This document shows, one piece after another, positions 42,495 through 50,631 of a stretch of DNA of 64,000 nucleotides. Origin of the DNA: Chitinophaga sp. YR627 (GTDB lineage: Bacteria > Bacteroidota > Bacteroidia > Chitinophagales > Chitinophagaceae); the NCBI RefSeq assembly GCF_900114995.1, contig NZ_FOUX01000003.1:806001-870000 (forward strand), written 5' to 3'. The notes beneath the pieces are model-generated. The model saw only the letters and a program-made list of their open reading frames with translations, was not told the DNA's origin and did no database searches. Position 1 is the stretch's first letter. Every line of letters starts with the position of its first letter. The translations under genes were made by a program, and so were the position numbers.

Positions 42495-43907
42495 ATGAAG
42501 AAATCACTTTTTTATATACTTATTGCTGCTTTGCTTCCTTTTATATCATCTTGCTTCAAGGATAAAGGGAACTATGATTATGTAAAAGTTGATGAACCGG
42601 TTATCTCTAATCTGGATACAGCATATACTGTTTTAACAGGAGATAGTCTGATCATCGTACCGAAGATCGTACTGCCTGGTGGCAGAACCGATATGACTTG
42701 TCACTGGATGATACAGATTCCTTCAGAAGCCCGTTCAGATGATTATGATGGACCTGCACTGAGAATTCTGTACGGTCTTGGTTCCAACAGATACAGCTGT
42801 ATGCTGACCGTAATGGACAACACAACCGGTATGAAGTATTTCTATAAATTCTTCATTAATGGTAAAACTGAGTTTACTTCAGGTACCCTGGTGCTCTCCG
42901 ATGAAGGCGGACAGGCAAAGCTTTCCTTTGTTAAGCCAGATGGGTCAGTAAAACCTGATCTGTATCCGGCGATCAATGGTGAAAACCTGGGTACAAACCC
43001 TTTGCAGATCGTACCATTGCGTAACCAGTATTATCTGAATGTGACGCTTTCCTACTGGATCGTGTGTGCTGGTGGCACCAATCCTGCTGTGCAGATCAGC
43101 CCGGATGATCTGAAGCGTATGAAATACCTGAAAGAGAACTTTTACGATCCACCAGGGGATATACATCCGGCTTATTTTCAGAAGCTGCTGGATGGCACGA
43201 CGACTGCTGTTATGAATGACAAACTGTACTTCGGAACAGTAGAAACAGCGCCGTTCGGTACTTATTATGGCTATTTCAGTAACCCGATCTCCGGTGATTA
43301 TAACCTGGCAGGGGACCTTGTCTTCACCAGCAATGATAAAGGGGTATACTACCTGGGTTTTGATAAGGTGAAGAAACGTCTCATCCGTTTTGACCGTACG
43401 ACATACTACGGCGTCAATTATACACAGGAGGACTCACTGTTCAATCCAAAAGACCTGAAGATGGACCTGCTCGACCTGGAGAAGATCACAGAAAACGATG
43501 TATACGCCTTCTGTGACAGTGTCGGACAGACCTATGAGCTGAAGTTCGGTGTGAACTTCCTGGAGGGAAATTCCCGCTTTAAAACTACCTACAAAAGGAA
43601 GTTCAAAGGCGACAGCCTGGTAACTGCACAAACCAAATGGCAATCCTCTGCTTTAGGCGTATTCTATTTTACCTCTCATGACAAGATCTATCGTTATAAT
43701 CCGCTGAACCAGGAGATCAAACAACTGGATGCCAATTTCGACGGTAAAGACGTAACCATGATCAAAGTGATGGATGAGGTGAACAAGCTGATCGCAGGTA
43801 CAGATGGAAGTTATTATACACTTGATATAAGCACCGGGAAAAATGGCAATATCCTTAATCAGACCCATGGTCTACCCGGAAAAGTAGTTGACGTTTTTAT
43901 ACGATGA
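42495..43907 (+). CDS. PKD-like family surface lipoprotein
   Basis: A 470-residue lipoprotein (lipobox ISSC, Cys near residue 20; CFKDKGNYDYV follows, as in PKD-like SusCD accessory proteins). An N-terminal Ig/PKD-like region (about 35-120) precedes a beta-propeller-like C-terminal part with repeated YYLGFDK/YAFCDS-type strands. It is the last gene of the SusCD cassette and is probably a surface-exposed accessory binding protein. A terminator follows at 43961. Confidence 0.78.
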   Translation: MKKSLFYILIAALLPFISSCFKDKGNYDYVKVDEPVISNLDTAYTVLTGDSLIIVPKIVLPGGRTDMTCHWMIQIPSEARSDDYDGPALRILYGLGSNRYSCMLTVMDNTTGMKYFYKFFINGKTEFTSGTLVLSDEGGQAKLSFVKPDGSVKPDLYPAINGENLGTNPLQIVPLRNQYYLNVTLSYWIVCAGGTNPAVQISPDDLKRMKYLKENFYDPPGDIHPAYFQKLLDGTTTAVMNDKLYFGTVETAPFGTYYGYFSNPISGDYNLAGDLVFTSNDKGVYYLGFDKVKKRLIRFDRTTYYGVNYTQEDSLFNPKDLKMDLLDLEKITENDVYAFCDSVGQTYELKFGVNFLEGNSRFKTTYKRKFKGDSLVTAQTKWQSSALGVFYFTSHDKIYRYNPLNQEIKQLDANFDGKDVTMIKVMDEVNKLIAGTDGSYYTLDISTGKNGNILNQTHGLPGKVVDVFIR

Positions 43908-43960
43908 TAGCATCTAGCACTATCCTGAAGCCCTATTAACCAACCATTACAAAAAACGGA

Positions 43961-43996
43961 ACGCCCCACGATTCAATCGTGGGGCGCTGTTTTTTC
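43961..43996 (+). terminator. Bidirectional terminator
   Basis: GCCCCACGATT and AATCGTGGGGC form an 11-bp stem around 43963-43985, preceded by A residues and followed by TTTTTT. It separates the SusCD cassette from convergent genes. Confidence 0.88.
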
Positions 43997-44009
43997 CGGA
44001 AGGAACAGA

Positions 44010-44486
44010 TTATTTACAATCTCCTTTTACGAAGGGAGTTTCCTCATATTTCAGCTTCGTCAGGTCTTTTTCGAACACAGGTACACCCTGCTTGTCGAAA
44101 GAGGACGGAATCGCCTCTAATACCTGGTTATTTTCCAGCTTGAACACAACTGGCCTTACGCTGGTCTGACCCTCACTCATAAAGCGGTATTCTGCCTCAA
44201 TGATGTTATTATTGATCGTACCAGTGATAGCACCCTGGTTTTTGTCTTTTTCAAAGATGCGGTATTCCAGCTGGCCGTTGATCACTTCATTGTCTGTTTC
44301 AAACTGCAGATAAGAGGTGTCTTTGCCGGAAATACGGGTAAAGCATTGAGGACCTGCTGCTACGATAGGGGCAGCCGGAGTGGCAGCACTGCTGTCATTA
44401 CCTTCCGTTTGTACGGTATTAGTATTGGCGGATTGTTGACAACTAAACATGGTCAGTAAGGCTGCAGCTGCAAAATATAGTTTCAT
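44010..44486 (-). CDS. Small lipoprotein of unknown function
   Basis: From the inner ATG (MKLYFAAAALLTMFSC) this is a 158-residue lipoprotein with lipobox MFSC; the longer frame adds 13 residues upstream of the signal. A Thr/Ser/Ala-rich linker is followed by a beta-rich domain beginning CFTRISGKDTSYLQFETDNEVINGQLEYRIFEKDKNQGAITGTI, a pattern common in uncharacterised Bacteroidota lipoproteins. It lies 61 bp downstream of the NTF2-like gene. Confidence 0.65.
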   Translation of the reverse strand: MKLYFAAAALLTMFSCQQSANTNTVQTEGNDSSAATPAAPIVAAGPQCFTRISGKDTSYLQFETDNEVINGQLEYRIFEKDKNQGAITGTINNNIIEAEYRFMSEGQTSVRPVVFKLENNQVLEAIPSSFDKQGVPVFEKDLTKLKYEETPFVKGDCK

Positions 44487-44547
44487 GTGACTGGTTTTTG
44501 CCTTATAGAACGAATAGTGTGCCAAGGAGTTACTTTACCGTATTAAT

Positions 44548-44946
44548 TTATTTCCCCCAGAAACGGTCTTCCTGTTCCAGGTCGGCGGAGTAGATCTTCG
44601 CCTTGACAATTTTTCCCCCTGTAACGGTATAAACGTCAATGTTATCCACGTCGAGTCTGGCGCCCGCTGCCCCTTCGGCTGTCCATTGGATGAGGCAGGC
44701 CACACTGTTACCACTGACAGCGATATCCTTGATCTTCGTAAGTGCGAGGGTATTACTGGTATGGGCAAACATGCCACCTACCATCTGGAATACCTCGTTA
44801 ATGTCCTTTTTAAAGCCGGAAAAGCGGTTGTCACCAGGTTGCTCCCATTCTACAGCAGGATCGAGTAAGGCTGCCAGTGTCTGATTGTCTCCCTGCTGTA
44901 CGGCGGTCAGAAATTGTGTTACTATCTGTTTTGCCTGATTTTCCAT
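44548..44946 (-). CDS. NTF2/SnoaL-like protein
   Basis: From the ATG at 44946 (MENQAKQIVTQFLTAVQQGD) this is a 132-residue cone-fold protein of the NTF2-like superfamily: an N-terminal helix pair, LLDPAVEWEQPGDNRFSGF, then the curved sheet with VDNIDVYTVTGGKIVKAKIY. Members range from isomerases to stress proteins; no reaction can be assigned. It is divergent from an AraC-family regulator gene, which may control it. A minus-strand -7 box lies at 44980. Confidence 0.75.
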   Translation of the reverse strand: MENQAKQIVTQFLTAVQQGDNQTLAALLDPAVEWEQPGDNRFSGFKKDINEVFQMVGGMFAHTSNTLALTKIKDIAVSGNSVACLIQWTAEGAAGARLDVDNIDVYTVTGGKIVKAKIYSADLEQEDRFWGK

Positions 44947-44979
44947 GTTGTTTGTTTTTATTTGGATGATTGTATACTG

Positions 44980-44987
44980 CAAAACTA
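44980..44987 (-). promoter_or_regulatory. -7 box of the NTF2-like gene (TAGTTTTG)
   Basis: On the minus strand TAGTTTTG fits TAnnTTTG, about 34 bp upstream of the ATG at 44946. The divergent AraC gene begins close by, so the same short region is a likely AraC target. Confidence 0.5.
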
Positions 44988-45017
44988 TTCCTGATAAGCG
45001 GGGTGCTTATTATCTTT

Positions 45018-46046
45018 ATGCGACAAACAATTACCATCTCGCGACAAGTTATGGAGAATATGCGCAGGCGTTTTGTACTGAATCTTATTGCGTATGCAGC
45101 TTTACGTGATGTACCGGCTACGCAGTTATGCCGGCTGGCTGGCATAGACCTGGCAGCGTTGCAGCGTACCGAAGGTGATACGATCAGTCACCAGCAGCTG
45201 AATAATCTGTGGCGGGAGGCCAGCGCGCTGGCAGATGATGTGCTGTTCGGACTGCATTTCGGAGAGTCCCTCCAACTGTCGGCGCTGGGGGTAGTCGGTG
45301 AAATTATCCGGACCAGCGAAACCGTCGGCCAGGCGGTGGAACAGGCAGCCGCATTGGCACACCTGCTGACGGACCTTTTTCGTGTTACGGTTGACCACAA
45401 CGAATCTCACTTTATCATACGCTTTTTACCTTTGACAGAACGGACGGACCAGTTTGTATTCAGACAGACGCTCGAACTGTTTATGGTCTTTGTCGTACAT
45501 GAACTGGACGGATTGTTATTACGTAAAGTAAAACCGGTAAGGGTACGCCTGCCTTACAGCGTAGAACAGGAAACAGAGTATACACGTGTGTTCCGCTGCG
45601 ATATAGAGAGGAGTGCAGCAGAATATGCGCTGGTGTTTGACAACCACTATTGGATGGAACCACTGCTAAGCGCGAACTATGAAATACAACGTACATTGCT
45701 GCAGACCGTTGCTGCAAATAACAGCACAGCAGGCGATTCATTGAAAGAAAAGATCCATCAGTATCTGCTGACCAATGCCTATCTTGGCATCCGGTCACTG
45801 AGTGAGATCGCGGCCAATTTTAATGTCAGTCCAAGAACACTGCAACGTAAACTAAAAGAAGAAGGAATCAGCTACCAGGATGTGGCAGATGAAGTCAGGA
45901 AATCACTGGCCATACACTATCTTGAAGAAGGCGGCTATCCCGTCAAAACAATTTCCTATATGCTGGGGTACAATGAACTGAGCGCATTTACAAGAGCTTT
46001 TAAAAGATGGACAGGTAAGACGCCTGTCAGTTATCAGAAGAATTAA
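45018..46046 (+). CDS. AraC-family regulator with Arabinose_bd-type N-terminal domain
   Basis: A 342-residue regulator if ATG 45018 is used; ATGs at 45051 and 45060 are alternatives, and the 44970 start would overlap the divergent promoter. The N-terminal domain (about 20-210: CRLAGIDLAALQRTEGDTISHQQLNNLWREA, LHFGESLQLSALGVVGEIIRTSET) is of the type seen in OruR/ArgR-like AraC proteins. The C-terminal domain has two HTH motifs, SLSEIAANFNVSPRTLQRKLKEEGISYQDV and TISYMLGYNELSAFTRAFKRWTGKTP. Confidence 0.85.
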   Translation: MRQTITISRQVMENMRRRFVLNLIAYAALRDVPATQLCRLAGIDLAALQRTEGDTISHQQLNNLWREASALADDVLFGLHFGESLQLSALGVVGEIIRTSETVGQAVEQAAALAHLLTDLFRVTVDHNESHFIIRFLPLTERTDQFVFRQTLELFMVFVVHELDGLLLRKVKPVRVRLPYSVEQETEYTRVFRCDIERSAAEYALVFDNHYWMEPLLSANYEIQRTLLQTVAANNSTAGDSLKEKIHQYLLTNAYLGIRSLSEIAANFNVSPRTLQRKLKEEGISYQDVADEVRKSLAIHYLEEGGYPVKTISYMLGYNELSAFTRAFKRWTGKTPVSYQKN

Positions 46047-46082
46047 ATAACAGGTCCTACTTACTATTATAACAACTACACT

Positions 46083-46490
46083 ATGGAAGCTAACAAGCCG
46101 ATTGGCTGGTATCTGAAAGAAGCAGACAAACGTATTACTGCTTTTCTGAATGATGAATTCGCAGATCTTTCTATCTCCCGTCATCACTGGATGATCATGC
46201 AGCAGATCGCAGAACAGGGAAGTATTATCACCTGGGAGTTTTTCCAGGAAATAAAATCGGCAGTCACTGTACAGCAATTCGGAGAGATCATACAATCAAT
46301 GCTTGATCGTGGCTGGGTCACTGTTTCCGCGGAGGATAAATGCGTCTTCACTGCGGAGGGACAGGGGGCATATCAGCAGATAGGCATGATGCAACAGGAG
46401 CGGTCTGGCCGGATGTTGAACGGTATCACTGAAGCGGAATATAATCTGATGATCAGCGTATTGAACAGGATAATCGTGAATATAGGGTAA
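46083..46490 (+). CDS. MarR-like winged-helix protein
   Basis: A 135-residue protein with an all-helical start (WYLKEADKRITAFLNDEFADLSISRHHWMIMQQIAEQGSI) and a winged-helix-like middle (QFGEIIQSMLDRGWVTVSAEDKCVFTAEGQGAY), the MarR pattern of dimerisation helix, HTH and wing. It lies 36 bp after the AraC gene and may be co-transcribed. Ligand and targets are unknown. Confidence 0.65.
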   Translation: MEANKPIGWYLKEADKRITAFLNDEFADLSISRHHWMIMQQIAEQGSIITWEFFQEIKSAVTVQQFGEIIQSMLDRGWVTVSAEDKCVFTAEGQGAYQQIGMMQQERSGRMLNGITEAEYNLMISVLNRIIVNIG

Positions 46491-46516
46491 CAGTACATAC
46501 AACAGGTAAAAACTGT

Positions 46517-46547
46517 TTTGGCTGTAATTGATTAATCGATACTTTTG
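46517..46547 (+). promoter_or_regulatory. Complete Bacteroidota promoter of the acidic protein gene
   Basis: A -33 TTTG (46517-46520) and -7 TACTTTTG (46540-46547) are separated by 19 bp, matching the Bacteroidota consensus well. It is 46 bp before the ATG at 46594. Confidence 0.7.
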
Positions 46548-46593
46548 TCTGGTCCCGGAGGGACTTCTAATGTTAAAATAAAACAATATTAAT

Positions 46594-46875
46594 ATGGCAA
46601 AGTTACCCAAGTTTATGATTGCTGATGATCCTGTTACGGATCCTGACAATGAGTATATCTTCCACACAGAGCAACCCCGTTTCTTCGCTAAACGTGTTGA
46701 TGAAGACGAGGAAAACGGTCATATTGATATCGTTGCTGAACTGGATAACGTGGATGAGTTCTTCAAGAACGATCCGGCTAAGAAAGAAGAGTTACTTGGT
46801 GAGCTGGAAGAATGGTACTATTCTTATCTTGAGTGGCTGGAAGAAGATGAGTTTGATGAAGAAGATGAAGAATAG
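46594..46875 (+). CDS. Small, highly acidic conserved-type protein
   Basis: A 93-residue protein with a folded-looking N-terminal part (KFMIADDPVTDPDNEYIFHTEQPRF) and a very acidic C-terminus dominated by Glu and Asp (WLEEDEFDEEDEE). It has no signal or membrane segment and is cytosolic. The strong promoter and its own terminator show a monocistronic, probably well expressed gene. I recognise the style from Bacteroidota hypothetical proteins but no function. Confidence 0.7.
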   Translation: MAKLPKFMIADDPVTDPDNEYIFHTEQPRFFAKRVDEDEENGHIDIVAELDNVDEFFKNDPAKKEELLGELEEWYYSYLEWLEEDEFDEEDEE

Positions 46876-46901
46876 TCTAACGATATTTTATGTAATAGTA
46901 C

Positions 46902-46928
46902 AGAAAGTCAGCAATTTGCTGACTTTCT
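46902..46928 (+). terminator. Hairpin terminator
   Basis: AGAAAGTCAGCA (46902-46913) pairs perfectly with TGCTGACTTTCT (46917-46928) around a 3-nt loop. A short T-containing tail follows. Confidence 0.65.
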
Positions 46929-46947
46929 ACGTTTAATACCCTTTCCC

Positions 46948-47736
46948 ATGATAGCATTGAACTTATACCAGGTAGACGCATTCACCACAGCCGTTTTTGG
47001 CGGTAATCCCGCCTGTGTGATTCCCCTGGAAGAGTGGCTGCCGGATGAGCAGCTGTTGTTACTCGCGCGGGAGAATGCTGTGGCTGAGACCGCGTTTTTC
47101 ATCCCACAGGAAGATGGCTTTGCATTACGCTGGTTTACGCCGGAAATAGAAATGGACCTCTGCGGGCATGCTACGCTGGCGTCCGCACATGTGATTAAGA
47201 CCTTTCTCAATTATGATAAAGACAGTATCCTGTTCACTTCCGCCAGCGGGCCTTTAAAAGTGACTTTCAGCGGAGCGCGGTATGTATTGGATTTTCCTTC
47301 CAGAAAACCGGTATCCGCTACATTACCCGATGTGATCAGTCGTTCACTGAATAAGCAACCGCAGGCTGTACTGAAAGCGAGAGATTATGTACTGGTGTAT
47401 GGTCACGAACAGGATATCCGGGATATACAGATAGACCGTCAGATCCTGGATCAGATCAATCTGGACCCGGGCGGTGTAATTGTTACGGCGCCAGGGGAGC
47501 AGTGTGATTTTGTATCCCGCTTTTTTACCCCGCAGGCGTCTATACTGGAAGATCCGGTGACAGGCTCTGCACATTGTTCGCTCATTCCTTACTGGAGCGA
47601 AAAACTGGGGAAAAAGGAGCTGAAGGCGCTGCAGTTGTCGGAGCGTATGGGGACTTTGTTCTGTACAGATAATGGAGAGCGGGTGCTGATAGCGGGAGAT
47701 GCCCGCACCTATTCAGCCGGTCAATGCTGGATATAA
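46948..47736 (+). CDS. PhzF-family isomerase
   Basis: A 262-residue protein of the PhzF/diaminopimelate-epimerase fold. The N-terminus LYQVDAFTTAVFGGNPACVIPL, the segment ENAVAETAFFIP with the catalytic Glu, LRWFTPEIEMDLCGHATLASAHV and the C-terminal EDPVTGSAHCSL are all family signatures. Relatives outside phenazine clusters are isomerases of unknown substrate, and no phenazine genes are nearby. Confidence 0.92.
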   Translation: MIALNLYQVDAFTTAVFGGNPACVIPLEEWLPDEQLLLLARENAVAETAFFIPQEDGFALRWFTPEIEMDLCGHATLASAHVIKTFLNYDKDSILFTSASGPLKVTFSGARYVLDFPSRKPVSATLPDVISRSLNKQPQAVLKARDYVLVYGHEQDIRDIQIDRQILDQINLDPGGVIVTAPGEQCDFVSRFFTPQASILEDPVTGSAHCSLIPYWSEKLGKKELKALQLSERMGTLFCTDNGERVLIAGDARTYSAGQCWI

Positions 47737-47833
47737 CGACCTGTTTTCTCATGCCTGTTAAGTATTGTTTTGCTGGTATTAGCTCCGGAGATAAATCAAT
47801 GATTTTTTACAATTCCAGGTCCTGAGCGGTAGC

Positions 47834-47841
47834 TAGTTTTG
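47834..47841 (+). promoter_or_regulatory. -7 box of the SnoaL-like gene (TAGTTTTG)
   Basis: TAGTTTTG fits TAnnTTTG and lies only 13 bp before the ATG at 47855, giving a very short leader. Confidence 0.5.
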
Positions 47842-47854
47842 TGGAAAATAAACG

Positions 47855-48346
47855 ATGAAAATTCCAGTAATCCTGTCGGCTGTAATAGCAATGCCTTTAT
47901 TATCAGCAGCACAGACATTAAAACAAAAGGAGCTTATCATGAATAACAAAGCAGTAGTTAGTAAAATGTATGAAACTGTCTTCAATAAAAGGGATATATC
48001 CAACGTATCTCTGTTCATTTCAGATGTTTATCCGGGTACATTCGGAGAACAATTGCAGCCATTAATAGCGGCTTTCCCGGACGCGCAATGGGTGGTCAAA
48101 GATATGGTTGCAGAAGGAGATAAAGTGGTTGTATTCCAGCAATTTCAGGGTACGCACAAAGGAACCTATCAGCACATTCCGGCTACAGGAAAATATGTGA
48201 CCGGAGCAGGTATCGTGAAGTACGAACTGAAAGATGGAAAGATCATCAGCAGTGATGTATTGACTGACCGTCTGGGTTTTCTGCAGGCATTGGGTGCAGC
48301 GATTAATACTGATAGCAGTGGAACCCCTGTCATTAACAACAAATAA
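47855..48346 (+). CDS. Exported SnoaL-like ester cyclase-family protein
   Basis: A 163-residue protein with a signal-peptide-like N-terminus (about 1-20, ending SAAQT); an internal ATG at codon 29 (MNNKAVVSKMYETVFNKRD) would give a cytosolic form. The rest is an NTF2-like SnoaL fold with FPDAQWVVKDMVAEGDKVVVFQQFQGTHKG, the pattern of the ester cyclase family. No substrate can be inferred. Confidence 0.78.
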   Translation: MKIPVILSAVIAMPLLSAAQTLKQKELIMNNKAVVSKMYETVFNKRDISNVSLFISDVYPGTFGEQLQPLIAAFPDAQWVVKDMVAEGDKVVVFQQFQGTHKGTYQHIPATGKYVTGAGIVKYELKDGKIISSDVLTDRLGFLQALGAAINTDSSGTPVINNK

Positions 48347-48357
48347 GTCATTATGTA

Positions 48358-48981
48358 TTATCTGATCGCACTGATCGGATAGATGTCAAAAAGCCGGCCG
48401 GGAGGTGGCAGATAATAGAAGCCTTCTTTTGCCACTTTCCGGAATGCTGCATCATTTTGCTGATCGCTTACCTTATATAATGAATCCGCTTCATAGCGAT
48501 AAATACCCTCTCCGTTTACGGATGGTTTTTTACTGGCAGAAACCGGTTTTTTATTTGCCTCATAAGTGATCTTTCTCTTGTTAAAACGCGCGTAAAACCA
48601 CATCCCATCTTCAAAACTATTACTCAACGGATCGCTTGTTAAAGACAGGGTATATTGGACGATGGTGGAATCACTCAGAAAGCTTGCATTTCTGGCTAAT
48701 GCATAATATTGCGTTTGCTCACCATTCCATTTTTCCAGAATGAGATTGTCGGGAATCTGGCACTGGTGTCCTTTGTGAATAGGAAAATTAGCTGCATATC
48801 CTACATGTGTATCCCGTATTATCAGTGTATCCAGGCGGTATTGGCCCCGGAGTTGTACCATGTCTTTTTTACTAAGGGGTGTCCAGCAGGGCGTATCCTG
48901 TGTTGTGCTGTCCGCGTTTCCCAGGGTAGCGCAGCCGGCAACCAGCAGCATGATGCATAAAGAAAGGAGGCTACATTTCAT
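48358..48981 (-). CDS. Lipoprotein of unknown function
   Basis: A 207-residue lipoprotein (lipobox VAGC, Cys17). The mature part begins with a Ser/Thr-rich stretch and contains a beta-rich region (GQYRLDTLIIRDTHVGYAANFPIHKG to YYALARNASFLSDS). I recognise no family. Its stop lies 11 bp from the stop of the convergent SnoaL-like gene. Confidence 0.65.
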   Translation of the reverse strand: MKCSLLSLCIMLLVAGCATLGNADSTTQDTPCWTPLSKKDMVQLRGQYRLDTLIIRDTHVGYAANFPIHKGHQCQIPDNLILEKWNGEQTQYYALARNASFLSDSTIVQYTLSLTSDPLSNSFEDGMWFYARFNKRKITYEANKKPVSASKKPSVNGEGIYRYEADSLYKVSDQQNDAAFRKVAKEGFYYLPPPGRLFDIYPISAIR

Positions 48982-49031
48982 ATGTTGGGGGATATCTGTG
49001 AATATACAATAAAGTATACAGGCATATGCTA

Positions 49032-49039
49032 TAATTTTG
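49032..49039 (+). promoter_or_regulatory. -7 box of the carbon-nitrogen hydrolase gene (TAATTTTG)
   Basis: TAATTTTG fits TAnnTTTG, 19 bp before the ATG at 49059. Confidence 0.55.
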
Positions 49040-49058
49040 CCGCGTATAAATCGTCTTT

Positions 49059-49850
49059 ATGAAAATAGCATTAGCATCGCCTCCTTTCCCGAAGTCCTTG
49101 CAGGATGGACTGTTCTGGCTCGAAAAACTGGTAAAAGAAGCTGTCGCTGAAAGCGCTGCAATTATCTGTTTTCCGGAATCATATCTGCCTGGTTATCCGG
49201 GTATGGGATATGCACCGGAGGACCGCTCCAGGAAGTCATTATTGCACGCGTTGGCAAAGGTATGCGACATTGCTGCAGCACATGCTATTACGATCATTGT
49301 GCCTATGGATTGGTATATCGATGAGCAACTGGTCAATCTTGCCTTTGTTGTTTCGGAAAAAGGGGATGTATTGGGGTATCAGACGAAGAATCAACTCGAC
49401 CCTACAGAAGATGAACTGTGGACCGCTGGTACTACCCGGAGTATTTTCGAGGTGAACGGCGTGAAGTTTGGTATTACAATCTGTCATGAAGGGTTCCGTT
49501 ATCCTGAATCTGTCAGATGGGCGGCGCAACAGGATGCAAAGATCGTGTTCATGCCACATTTTGGTGGCAGTGAGACAGAAGGTGTGGAGTTGAAAGAATG
49601 GGGTGCGAAGGAAAATCCTTATTATGAAAAAGCAGTGATGCTCAGAGCGATGGAAAATACGGTCTATACAGCCAGTTCCAATTATGCGGCCCGCTATTCG
49701 CATGCAGCAACATCACTGGTGGCTCCTGACGGCTCCTGTGTCGCGCATGAAGCATATGGGAGAGTAGGTGTTATTGTGGGTGAGATCGATCCGGAAAAGG
49801 CCACCGGATTACTGGCAAAGCGATTTAAAAATGCGCTGTATCATTCCTGA
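49059..49850 (+). CDS. Carbon-nitrogen hydrolase (nitrilase superfamily)
   Basis: A 263-residue amidohydrolase with the Glu-Lys-Cys triad of the superfamily: Glu in ICFPESYLPGYPG, Lys in YQTKNQLDPTEDELWTAG, and Cys in FGITICHEGFRYPE. It hydrolyses or condenses C-N bonds in amides, nitriles or carbamoyl groups; substrate is not evident. A long perfect inverted repeat lies downstream. Confidence 0.88.
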   Translation: MKIALASPPFPKSLQDGLFWLEKLVKEAVAESAAIICFPESYLPGYPGMGYAPEDRSRKSLLHALAKVCDIAAAHAITIIVPMDWYIDEQLVNLAFVVSEKGDVLGYQTKNQLDPTEDELWTAGTTRSIFEVNGVKFGITICHEGFRYPESVRWAAQQDAKIVFMPHFGGSETEGVELKEWGAKENPYYEKAVMLRAMENTVYTASSNYAARYSHAATSLVAPDGSCVAHEAYGRVGVIVGEIDPEKATGLLAKRFKNALYHS

Positions 49851-49947
49851 TAGTAAACGGGCTGAAAAGTGAACTGAACCGGGGCTGCATGCAATAAAAG
49901 TAATTTTGTAACTGTCAGTGCTCCCGGATAGGGTGTGGCTGTAGTTA

Positions 49948-50012
49948 GACTATAGTTATCCTGGGTTAGTGCTACGTTAAAAAGGCAGCACTAACCCAGG
50001 ATAACTATAGTC
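49948..50012. repeat. Perfect 26-bp inverted repeat between convergent genes
   Basis: The left arm 49948-49973 and right arm 49987-50012 are exact reverse complements (arm starts GACTATAGTTATCC, ends GGGTTAGTGCT) around a 13-nt spacer. The position between convergent genes suggests a bidirectional terminator, but the stem is unusually long, not very G+C-rich and lacks a typical T-run. A small mobile-element remnant is also possible. Confidence 0.75.
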
Positions 50013-50021
50013 AGGCTGCTT

Positions 50022-50513
50022 TTAGTCTTCTCTCGTAAAAATGATGACTTCTCCTGCATCAGGGTCACCCAGTGTAATGATAATATCATAGGGAGGTTTA
50101 TTACCCATAAACCCGATACTGGTATATTGTTTATTGAAGTTTGTTAATCCGATCCCCCAGTGAGTTTCCACATTTGATCCGTTATCTACATTACCCACAC
50201 TTTCGATATTCCATTTTCCTTTAGCTGAAATGTTTCCCGTGATGCGTTTTTTGGGACTGTTTACTTTCTCCGGGAAGACATCCGGGATATCACAGATCGC
50301 ATAGGTGCCGTTTTTTCTTAATTCAATGTAACTCTCTTGTCCGGCTTTATTAACGGTATCCTGCGATATGGTTTGTTCACTGAATCTGTAAGTGCCGATG
50401 AGATCTTCAAAGTCAGGTTTATGTGTCGTGTACCTGTGGGCGTACGGATCATACTGACATGCTGAGTAGAGTAATAGTAAAACAATAAGAAACAGGGATT
50501 TGTTAAGTGTCAT
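50022..50513 (-). CDS. Lipoprotein of unknown function
   Basis: A 163-residue lipoprotein with lipobox YSAC (Cys19). The mature part has DLIGTYRFSEQTIS and LRKNGTYAICD, a lipocalin-like pattern common in small Bacteroidota lipoproteins. A minus-strand -7 box is at 50553. No function can be assigned. Confidence 0.65.
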   Translation of the reverse strand: MTLNKSLFLIVLLLLYSACQYDPYAHRYTTHKPDFEDLIGTYRFSEQTISQDTVNKAGQESYIELRKNGTYAICDIPDVFPEKVNSPKKRITGNISAKGKWNIESVGNVDNGSNVETHWGIGLTNFNKQYTSIGFMGNKPPYDIIITLGDPDAGEVIIFTRED

Positions 50514-50552
50514 AAACGGGAATTGTCGTGTTGAAAATGGCTAACTGTGTGT

Positions 50553-50560
50553 CAAAGGTA
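50553..50560 (-). promoter_or_regulatory. -7 box of the 50513 lipoprotein gene (TACCTTTG)
   Basis: On the minus strand TACCTTTG fits TAnnTTTG, 40 bp upstream of the start codon. Confidence 0.5.
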
Positions 50561-50631
50561 AGAATTACCGTTTTGCCTGTATTAATTATGGATTTTTTTT
50601 AATCTGAGCATCCTGTATCAAACTGATACCT

